DNA from: Planctomycetaceae bacterium
GTDB lineage: Bacteria; Planctomycetota; Planctomycetia; Pirellulales; Thermoguttaceae
Direction of reading: 5' to 3'
Assembly: GCA_031267635.1 (NCBI GenBank)
Contig: JAIRYX010000050.1
Location: 1 to 6,647 of the forward strand
DNA: 6,647 bases
Shown here: positions 1-4,846 of the stretch, piece by piece
How positions within the stretch are numbered: position 1 is the stretch's first letter
How the letters are laid out: the number at the start of each line of letters is the position of its first letter
Translations under genes and position numbers: made by a program
The notes under the pieces: model-generated
The model's database searches: none
The model's input: the letters and a program-made list of their open reading frames with translations, nothing else
What the model was told of the DNA's origin: nothing

Positions 1-78
1 CGCAACGCAACGCAACGCAACGCAACGCAACGCAACGCAACGCAACGCAACGCAACGCAACGCAACGCAACGCAACGC
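1..78 (+). repeat. CGCAA pentanucleotide tract, left copy (15 units plus CGC)
   Basis: Fifteen perfect CGCAA units (1-75) are followed by CGC (76-78), with no interruption. The tract is open in the same frame as the downstream DUF1559 gene. Because 5 and 3 share no factor, every reading frame of the tract gives the same cyclic pentapeptide (R-N-A-T-Q), and none contains a stop. Changing the unit number therefore alters only the frame at the right-hand junction. The window begins at the first base of the tract, so the true unit number here is at least 15 and the start codon is not visible. The tract recurs complete at 6529-6606. Confidence 0.97.
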
Positions 79-1307
79 TCCAAACTATCGCTTCATTGCT
101 AGGATTCACGCTTGTTGAATTATTGGTCGTGATTGCAATTATTGGAATTTTGGTTGCCTTGTTATTGCCGGCAGTTCAGGCGGCAAGAGAGGCGGCACGA
201 CGAATGCAATGCACGAATCATCTGAAACAGATCGGGCTTGCCGTCCACAACTTTCACGATACACAAAACGGATTGCCGCCGTCGGCAATTTACACTCAAA
301 AGCCGTCGTTTTGGGGATTGATATATCCCTACCTCGAGCAACAAGCGTTGTATGAGGCGATGAGTTCCATTGACGTTAACGCAACCAATAAGGCGCCACT
401 TGTTACAAATGGAACGTCGAACACAAGCACAGGCGGTTGGTTTATCAACGGTCTGAAAACCAATAACGCCATTAGCGGACAAGATACGAAGTCGCTACGC
501 GCCGGATTCGGTTCTGTATCCTTTTATAAATGCCCGTCTCGTAGAAGTGGTGGTGCAAATTGGCTTGATGATGAAAATTGGACGTCGCCGATTCAAGGAA
601 CAGTGAACAATCAAAATCTCGGTCCTCGTGGCGATTATGCCATTGTCGCTGTTTTTGAACCAGTAAATATGAATCAGAATTACATCGGCGCCAACTGGTT
701 TAATCAGGTGTCGGCTTTCGGAAATCAAGAAAATCCTTCCACAAACGCATCAGGAGTTGATAACGGGGGTCCCAATTGGTTGATTAACAGAAATCACAGC
801 CCGTTCCGTCCATCGGCAATTACATGGAGAAGTGGAACCGGCGTTCCGACTGTTTTAGGTTACGATCAAGCCCACAAGCAATATATCATGTCTTGGCGAT
901 CGCGAGACACATTTGTAAAATGGTCGGATGGAGTAAGTAATCAACTTATTGTCGGTGAAAAATTTATTCCGCAGGAAGCGTTTGAAAAAAATGGACAGTG
1001 GGATGGCGGCTACTTGAACACGAATACAACTCATCAAAATCTTAATGTTGCACGCGGAGTATGGAAAGGATTTACAAGCATCAAACGCACGGCGAATGAA
1101 ATCAGCGGAAATGAACTTCGGATGAATGAAGACGCAAGCAATGGGAATGCTAATGTTGTTCACGCGGTTTTCGGCGGTATTCATCCCGGCGTAACAAACT
1201 TTCTGCTTGGCGATGGTTCCGTTCATACTATTTCGCCAACGGCAAATTGGAATACCGTTTATTTGCTTGGCAAGATTGATGACGGACAAGCCGTAAGTTT
1301 ACCATAA
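3..1307 (+). CDS. DUF1559 pseudopilin-like protein with H-X9-DG motif, 5' end outside window
   Basis: This is a type II secretion/type IV pilin-like envelope protein of the planctomycete DUF1559 (SBP_bac_10-like) class. Such proteins are expected to be cut by prepilin peptidase before the Phe of G|FTLVELL and then to stay anchored by the following hydrophobic helix; their exact role is not established. The frame is open from base 3. The tract-coded leader leads into LQTIASLLG|FTLVELL (signature from base 102), a roughly 25-residue hydrophobic segment, then AAREAARRMQC and the NHLKQIGLAVHNFHD region typical of the family. Near the C-terminus lies H-X9-DG (His codon 1182-1184; DG ten residues later), and the protein ends in DGQAVSLP. 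The length, about 400 residues after the leader, is a little longer than many family members. The TTG at 96 could start an ORF, but it has no Shine-Dalgarno and would give a leader without basic residues, so I treat the gene as partial with an upstream start. If the window is a circle, the ATG is 6526-6528 and is out of frame at 15 units. It is probably the first gene of an operon with the next two. Confidence 0.93.
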   Translation, partial: QRNATQRNATQRNATQRNATQRNATLQTIASLLGFTLVELLVVIAIIGILVALLLPAVQAAREAARRMQCTNHLKQIGLAVHNFHDTQNGLPPSAIYTQKPSFWGLIYPYLEQQALYEAMSSIDVNATNKAPLVTNGTSNTSTGGWFINGLKTNNAISGQDTKSLRAGFGSVSFYKCPSRRSGGANWLDDENWTSPIQGTVNNQNLGPRGDYAIVAVFEPVNMNQNYIGANWFNQVSAFGNQENPSTNASGVDNGGPNWLINRNHSPFRPSAITWRSGTGVPTVLGYDQAHKQYIMSWRSRDTFVKWSDGVSNQLIVGEKFIPQEAFEKNGQWDGGYLNTNTTHQNLNVARGVWKGFTSIKRTANEISGNELRMNEDASNGNANVVHAVFGGIHPGVTNFLLGDGSVHTISPTANWNTVYLLGKIDDGQAVSLP

Positions 1308-1339
1308 GATCAAATTTATTTACATAAACATTAAAAAAG

Positions 1340-1801
1340 ATGAAAAAAATATTTTTAATTTTGAGCTGTATGTTTTTGGTGTTTGGGAGTATTGGCTGTT
1401 CCCGAAACATTAAAATTACCGGACATGTTACGTTTAATGACGGAGAATCGGTCAATTTCGGACGAGTCGTTTTTGAGACGCCCGAAAATTCGTTTACGGG
1501 AAAATTAAATGAACAAGGGTACTATACAGTCGGCGTTGACAAAGATGGAACCGGTATTCCTCCTGGAAATTATACGGTTTGGCTTGCGGGAACCGCTGAC
1601 GTAAAATTTACGGCTACAAAGGGAAATAAAGGCGGCGATAACGAAACTTTTGATTCCGAAGAAACGCCGCGTGTTCACGAAAAATATACTACGCCTCATT
1701 CATCGAATGCTTTGAAATTTGAAGTCAAACGCGGCGGGGCGAAAACATTCGATTTTACCGTGGAGCGACCACAAAACACGCAGGTCGCACCGCGACGTTA
1801 A
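1340..1801 (+). CDS. Small lipoprotein with transthyretin/carboxypeptidase-regulatory-like fold
   Basis: This is a predicted envelope lipoprotein of 153 residues. The N-terminus is MKK plus a hydrophobic stretch ending in a lipobox-like SIGC, so Cys20 is the likely lipidated residue (Ser at -3 is not ideal). Residues about 25-75 (ITGHVTFNDGE, VVFETPE, GKLNEQGYYTVGV, GIPPGNYTVWLAG) show the alternating strands and the PPG-Y-V turn of carboxypeptidase-regulatory/transthyretin-like beta-sandwiches that commonly follow DUF1559 genes in planctomycetes. The C-terminal part is polar and basic and ends in TVERPQ...PRR. ATG 1340 is chosen because a signal peptide follows directly; the upstream Shine-Dalgarno is weak (A-rich, AAAAAAG). 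It starts 32 nt after the DUF1559 stop and ends 27 nt before sulfatase A. A decayed paralogue lies at 4442-4753. The molecular role is unknown; association with the pseudopilin is inferred from gene order. Confidence 0.85.
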   Translation: MKKIFLILSCMFLVFGSIGCSRNIKITGHVTFNDGESVNFGRVVFETPENSFTGKLNEQGYYTVGVDKDGTGIPPGNYTVWLAGTADVKFTATKGNKGGDNETFDSEETPRVHEKYTTPHSSNALKFEVKRGGAKTFDFTVERPQNTQVAPRR

Positions 1802-1894
1802 ACCCTCTTAACTAAAAGGAGAATAATAATGAAAGTTGTCAATTTAACATTAACATTACTTGCCCTAACCGCAACGTTTGCGTATGCGGCGGAC
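1750..1894 (+). repeat. Constant block, copy 1: lipoprotein 3' end, RBS and sulfatase signal peptide
   Basis: This 145-nt stretch matches 4702-4846 without gaps. By my hand count 127 of 145 positions agree (about 88%). It spans the last 16 codons of the lipoprotein plus its stop, the short spacer, the Shine-Dalgarno AAAAGGAG with ATAATA before the ATG, and the sulfatase signal peptide. Similarity falls sharply once the mature sulfatase begins, although both downstream genes are sulfatases. Confidence 0.85.
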
Positions 1895-3223
1895 GACGCC
1901 AAACCGAAAAGCGACAAAACCAAAAGCGAGAAGCCGAACATTGTCATTTTCCTTGCCGACGATCTCGGCTGGGCGGACGTCGGTTGGCACGGCACGGAAA
2001 TTAAAACGCCGAATCTTGACAAACTTGCCGCGCAGGGAGTCAAATTTGAACAGTTTTATGTGCAGCAGCTTTGCACGCCGACCCGTGCCGCGCTGTTGAC
2101 TGGACGTTACCCAAGCCGGTACGGTTTACAAACCAGCGTGATTCTCTTTCATGCGGATTACGGTTTGCCTGTCGAAGAACGGACTTTGTCGCAAGCGTTG
2201 CACGACGCCGGTTATTTTACCGCGATGATCGGAAAATGGCATCTCGGCGAAGCCGAAAAAAAATATCTGCCGCTTCAACGCGGATTCGATTACCATTACG
2301 GTTTCTATCTCGGAGCTATTGATTATTACGAACATACGCATCACAACGGGTTGGATTGGCATCGTAATGGTGAAACTGTTCGGGAAAAAGGTTATTCGAC
2401 AAAACTGATTGGCGATGAAGCGGTTAAAGTCATTGAAAATCACGAAACGTCAAAACCGCTTTTCCTTTATGTTCCGTTTAATGCCGTTCATGCTCCTTAT
2501 CAGGAAACTCCGAATAAAAAGCTGAATGGTCAATATGAGAATCTTGAAGGAAACAGAAAAATTTATGCCGGAATGGTCTCCGTTATGGACGCGCATATTG
2601 GAAGGATATACAAAGCCCTTGAAAAGAAAGGAATATTGGATAACACGGTGATTTTCTTTTCCAGCGACAACGGTGGACCGCAACCGAAAGTCGTCACTGA
2701 CAATGGAAATCTTCGTGCCGGAAAAAGTACGTTGTATGAAGGCGGCGTCCGCGTTCCCGCGTTTGCCGTTTGGCAGGGAAAAATTCAACCGGGAACGATT
2801 TCTAATGAATTGATTCACATCGTTGATCTTTATCCGACAATTTTGAATCTTGCCGGCGCGTCGCTGGAACAAAAATTACCGCTCGACGGAGTGAATTTGA
2901 AAGACGTACTTTTGGAAAACAAACCAACGCCAAGAAAGGAAATTTTAATCAATGCGGAAGCGAACCGCGGCGCGTTGCGTTCCGGCGACTGGAAAATTGT
3001 CATCACGAATCGGAATACGGAAGACAAAGAAAAGATACAATATGAACTTTTCAACGTAAAAGATGATTCGGGTGAAACGAACAATCTTGCCACCTCTCAA
3101 CCGGAAAAACTGAAAGAACTTCAAGAACGTTATGAAACATACGCCTCTCAAGCCGTTCCTTCACTTTTCAAACCCAAACCGGCGGATTTCAAACCGAAAG
3201 ACGTTTGGGGAGAATTTAATTGA
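1829..3223 (+). CDS. Exported family S1 sulfatase A (arylsulfatase/GalNAc-4-sulfatase-like)
   Basis: This is a formylglycine-dependent sulfatase that hydrolyses sulfate esters, probably of a sulfated polysaccharide, after export through Sec. It has 464 residues, normal for the family. The signal peptide occupies residues 1-20 (cleavage after FAYA), followed by a charged Lys-rich linker to about residue 35. The catalytic set is complete: metal ligands Asp44-Asp45 (FLADDLG); the formylglycine motif C82-T-P-T-R86 followed by AALLTGRYP; GKWHLG with Lys136 and His138; His221 (VHAPY); Asp280-Asn281 (SSDNGG); and Lys299 before the YEGGVRVP element. The LPLQRGFDYHYG and LGAIDYYEH stretches resemble the arylsulfatase B branch, but the actual substrate cannot be read from sequence. 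The start is fixed by a strong Shine-Dalgarno (AAGGAG, 7 nt spacing) and the signal peptide. It is the third gene of the DUF1559-lipoprotein-sulfatase operon. Activity requires a formylglycine-generating or anaerobic sulfatase-maturating enzyme, not encoded here. Confidence 0.96.
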   Translation: MKVVNLTLTLLALTATFAYAADDAKPKSDKTKSEKPNIVIFLADDLGWADVGWHGTEIKTPNLDKLAAQGVKFEQFYVQQLCTPTRAALLTGRYPSRYGLQTSVILFHADYGLPVEERTLSQALHDAGYFTAMIGKWHLGEAEKKYLPLQRGFDYHYGFYLGAIDYYEHTHHNGLDWHRNGETVREKGYSTKLIGDEAVKVIENHETSKPLFLYVPFNAVHAPYQETPNKKLNGQYENLEGNRKIYAGMVSVMDAHIGRIYKALEKKGILDNTVIFFSSDNGGPQPKVVTDNGNLRAGKSTLYEGGVRVPAFAVWQGKIQPGTISNELIHIVDLYPTILNLAGASLEQKLPLDGVNLKDVLLENKPTPRKEILINAEANRGALRSGDWKIVITNRNTEDKEKIQYELFNVKDDSGETNNLATSQPEKLKELQERYETYASQAVPSLFKPKPADFKPKDVWGEFN

Positions 3224-3241
3224 ATGAAAGATTTTCATCTC

Positions 3242-3378
3242 CTCAAAGAGAGAAATGAGAGGGACAATTGGGACACAAATGAAAATTTGGGGATTGTGGA
3301 TGAGTTTTCTGAAGAAAACTTCCAAAAATTGGAAATGTGAGTCCCCGAAGCCCCTTTTGTCCCTCATACCTCTTTGAG
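3242..3378. repeat. Nested inverted-repeat element with internal hairpins
   Basis: The outer arms CTCAAAGAG (3242-3250) and CTCTTTGAG (3370-3378) are exact reverse complements. Just inside, GAGGGACAA (3259-3267) and GGGACACAA (3270-3278) face TTTGTCCCT (3356-3364). Three small perfect hairpins sit between the arms: CAAAT/ATTTG with a GAAA loop (3276-3289), AGTTTTC/GAAAACT with a TGAA loop (3303-3320), and TTCCAA/TTGGAA with an AAA loop (3320-3334, sharing one base with the previous stem). The whole could fold into a branched RNA or cruciform. A transcript end, a MITE/REP-like element or a recombination boundary are all possible. Confidence 0.6.
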
Positions 3379-3417
3379 TGAGCGGCGGAAATCGAAATTT
3401 GTCGCCGTGAATGCAAA

Positions 3418-3543
3418 ATTTTGTGTCAGAAATCAAATTTTCGGCGTCAGTAACCGGAATATTGGTATCAGAAATCAATTTTCCGGTGCCACTAACGCGA
3501 TTATTGGTGCCACTAACGCAGTTATTGGTGCCACTAACTAAGA
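3418..3543. repeat. Six degenerate 21-nt tandem repeats
   Basis: The unit boundaries are 3418, 3439, 3460, 3481, 3502 and 3523. The core is TATTGGTGCCACTAACGC-like, and the last three units are nearly identical. Units 1 and 3 share a variant, GTGTCAGAAATCAA or GTATCAGAAATCAA, and unit 2 has its own variant. The 21-nt period equals seven codons; one + frame reads FVSEIKF, SASVTGI, LVSEINF, PVPLTRL, LVPLTQL, LVPLTKK. There are no spacers of unique sequence, so this is not a CRISPR array. Confidence 0.8.
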
Positions 3544-3605
3544 AAATAATGCCCCCAAAACTGTTTAGAACGCCACAAAATGATTTCGGGACGTTTCGTA
3601 ACCCC

Positions 3606-3619
3606 TTGTTAATTAACAA
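3606..3619. promoter_or_regulatory. Perfect 14-nt palindrome upstream of the 230-aa ORF (possible operator)
   Basis: TTGTTAATTAACAA is its own reverse complement and ends 27 nt before the ATG at 3647. Its position and dyad symmetry fit a dimeric repressor or activator site. AT-rich palindromes do occur by chance, so the functional reading is only a suggestion. Confidence 0.35.
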
Positions 3620-3646
3620 TTTAGTAAATACAAAAGGAAAAAGTCG

Positions 3647-4339
3647 ATGACTTCAACACGAGATTGGCTACCGCAAAACCACGAGGCGTTGTATCAGCAG
3701 GCGATGATCACGTTTGCGTATATTACCGAAACCCCCAACCGTAACCGGATGGGGTTTGCAACCAATACGCCGCAAGGAACGTTTCTCACCGAATGGATGA
3801 CAAAACTCGACGCGTTTCAAACGGCACTTGAAGACTGGCGCGACCCGACGCAACGAACGCCTGTGAAAACAGAGCGGCTACGCGAAAGAGAAAAAGATTT
3901 CAAAGTCGCCTATCGGACGCTTTATACTGGTTTTCTCAAGGAAAGCGCGCTTGTCACGGATGAAGATTTGCTCGCGATGGCGCTCCCTAAACGCAGTACC
4001 GGACATACGCCCGCGCCGATCGCGACAACTTATCCCGATTTCGATATCGACAGCGGCACAATCCGGCGGCTGACGATTCATTTTTACGATCAGGGGAAAA
4101 AGAAATCCAAAGCAAAACCGAACGGACAGCACGGGGCGGAAATTCGTTGGGCGATTTTGGATGCGCCGCCGACAAAATTTGCCGATCTCGTTCATTCCTC
4201 CTTCGATACGCACACGCCGTTTACTTTGGAGTTCGACGAAGATCAACGCGGAAAGACGGTTTACTTTGGTCTCCGATGGGAAAACACACGCGGCGAAAAA
4301 GGCCCGTGGGGCGAAATCGAAAGCGCGATTATTCCGTGA
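3647..4339 (+). CDS. Hypothetical protein of 230 residues with Fn3-like C-terminus
   Basis: I do not recognise a named family. The start ATG is supported by the Shine-Dalgarno AAGGA (3634-3638) at 8 nt spacing. There is no signal peptide or membrane segment, so it is probably cytoplasmic. Residues about 10-115 look mainly helical (HEALYQQAMITF, FLTEWMTKLDAFQTALEDW, then an Arg/Glu/Lys-rich helix with FKVAYRTLYTGFL). Residues about 120-230 look mainly beta: TIRRLTIHFYDQG, GAEIRWAILD, FTLEFDED, KTVYFGLRWENTRGEKG and WGEIESAIIP. The last part reads like a fibronectin-III or Ig-like sandwich, and I recall similar endings in uncharacterised proteins of Bacteroidetes and related gut bacteria (from memory, unverified). 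It interrupts two related pseudopilin-lipoprotein-sulfatase modules and is bracketed by GGGACAA-type repeats, which suggests a separate insertion. Its codons look somewhat more GC-rich than those of the DUF1559 gene. Confidence 0.8.
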   Translation: MTSTRDWLPQNHEALYQQAMITFAYITETPNRNRMGFATNTPQGTFLTEWMTKLDAFQTALEDWRDPTQRTPVKTERLREREKDFKVAYRTLYTGFLKESALVTDEDLLAMALPKRSTGHTPAPIATTYPDFDIDSGTIRRLTIHFYDQGKKKSKAKPNGQHGAEIRWAILDAPPTKFADLVHSSFDTHTPFTLEFDEDQRGKTVYFGLRWENTRGEKGPWGEIESAIIP

Positions 4340-4357
4340 AAACGGCGAGGGACAAAT

Positions 4358-4389
4358 CTTTAGGGACACAAGATTTTTTGTCCCTAAAG
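4358..4389. repeat. Palindromic hairpin, 11-bp stem, after the 230-aa ORF
   Basis: CTTTAGGGACA (4358-4368) pairs perfectly with TGTCCCTAAAG (4379-4389) around a 10-nt loop. It begins 18 nt after the stop of the upstream ORF. The T-run lies inside the loop rather than after the stem, so it is not a standard intrinsic terminator on this strand. Its GGGACA core and the GAGGGACAA just before it (4347-4355) repeat motifs seen at 3259-3278 and 3356-3364. The right arm runs directly into the DUF1559 3' remnant. Confidence 0.75.
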
Positions 4390-4421
4390 TCAACGACGGT
4401 CAGGCGGTCAGTTTGCCGTAA
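4386..4421 (+). pseudogene. 3' remnant of a second DUF1559 gene (last 11 codons plus stop)
   Basis: The codons read KVNDGQAVSLP then TAA, against KIDDGQAVSLP then TAA at the end of the intact DUF1559 gene (1272-1307). Most differences are at silent positions, so the two ends diverged as coding sequence before the truncation. As in module 1, a lipoprotein-like sequence with its own Shine-Dalgarno follows shortly after. Everything upstream of this point in the presumed gene is gone and is replaced by the palindrome and the unrelated 230-aa ORF. The match is short, but conserved order makes it believable. Confidence 0.65.
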
Positions 4422-4441
4422 GAATAAGGAAAAGCAATCGT

Positions 4442-4753
4442 ATGACGAAAAATTTTGCGTTATTCCTTATTCCTTTGTATTCTGGCAATGTTGTTCAGCG
4501 TCGTTGGATGCGCAGGAAGAGTTAAGGCGTCGGGACACGTGAAATTTCCCGACGGAAAACCGTTTTGTCCGAACCAATATTAAATAGAAACGGCGAAGAG
4601 TCCGACAAAGTGAAGCAAACGGAACGTGTTGACAAAAAATATACCGCGCCGGATACACCGACGTCACGTTGGAAATCAAACGCGGCGGTTCAAAAAAAAT
4701 TCGATCTTACCGTGGAGCGACCGCAAAAGACGCAGGTCAAACCGCGACGTTAA
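4442..4753 (+). pseudogene. Decayed lipoprotein paralogue (internal deletion and frameshifts)
   Basis: This corresponds to the intact lipoprotein at 1340-1801. ATG 4442 has AAGGA (4426-4430) upstream. The frame must shift before about 4476 to read CILAMLFSVVGC, with the lipobox Cys at 4509-4511, and then GHVKFPDGKP, which matches GHVTFNDGES of the intact protein. This frame stops at TAA 4581-4583. Roughly 65 residues of the central beta-domain are missing. The tail then resumes as ERVDKKYTAPDTPTS (frame of 4565), LEIKRGGSK (another frame, from about 4669) and FDLTVERPQKTQVKPRR to the stop at 4753. The last shift falls at an A8 run (4692-4699), one A longer than the intact copy would predict. 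Several independent lesions make this a true pseudogene rather than a single sequencing error. Confidence 0.85.
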
Positions 4754-4846
4754 AACCGCTTAATGAAAAGGAGAATAATAATGAGAGTTGGAAATTTGAC
4801 ATTAACATTATTTGTTTTAACCGCAACGTTTGCGTATGCGGCGGAA
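4702..4846 (+). repeat. Constant block, copy 2: lipoprotein 3' end, RBS and sulfatase signal peptide
   Basis: Gap-free match to 1750-1894, about 88% by hand count. Both the Shine-Dalgarno AAAAGGAGAATAATA before the ATG and the CCGCAACGTTTGCGTATGCG part of the signal-peptide region are identical in the two copies. The block stays well conserved although the lipoprotein body upstream of it is destroyed. Confidence 0.85.

Larger units (their letters stand above)
3224..3646. other. Structured intergenic region between sulfatase A and the 230-aa ORF
   Basis: I see no convincing gene in these 423 nt. Directly after the stop is a weak AT-rich hairpin (3224-3238, 6-bp stem). Then comes a nested inverted-repeat region (3242-3378), a GC-clamped hairpin (CGGCG 3383-3387 with CGCCG 3403-3407), six 21-nt repeats (3418-3543), a perfect 14-nt palindrome (3606-3619) and the Shine-Dalgarno AAGGA (3634-3638) of the next gene. 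No clear -35/-10 or sigma-54 promoter was recognised. The region may be the remnant or boundary of an inserted element rather than a simple spacer. Confidence 0.7.

Noticed and set aside
96..98. TTG at 96 as the true start of the DUF1559 gene
   Set aside because: No Shine-Dalgarno precedes it, the resulting leader would have no basic residues, and the frame stays open through the tract to the window edge. The right-hand copy shows a proper RBS and ATG before the tract.
1..119. Phage-like terminal repeat or attachment site
   Set aside because: The repeat is a microsatellite plus coding sequence of a host-type gene. No phage gene or integrase is in the window, and an assembly overlap explains it more simply.
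3418..3543. CRISPR array
   Set aside because: The units are directly adjacent 21-mers without unique spacers, and no cas gene is present.
3161..3619. Minus-strand ORF of 152 codons
   Set aside because: It overlaps the sulfatase A 3' end and the repeat array. Its apparent peptide repeats merely reflect the 21-nt units, and there is no RBS.
3606..3630. Sigma-70 promoter (TTGTTA with TAAATA) before the 230-aa ORF
   Set aside because: The spacing between the two hexamers is 13 nt, too short, and the TTGTTA is part of a palindrome.
3411..3650. 79-codon + strand ORF across the 21-nt repeats as a gene
   Set aside because: No convincing Shine-Dalgarno, repetitive low-information sequence, and no recognisable domain. 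Its overlap with the next ATG is noted in the findings but is not enough for a CDS call.
4358..4389. Intrinsic terminator after the 230-aa ORF
   Set aside because: The T-run is inside the loop and no T-run follows the stem, so it does not fit a Rho-independent terminator on the + strand.
4763..4765. ATG 4763 as the start of sulfatase B
   Set aside because: It lies before and overlaps the Shine-Dalgarno region that serves ATG 4781. Sulfatase A uses the equivalent of 4781, and the signal peptide begins there.
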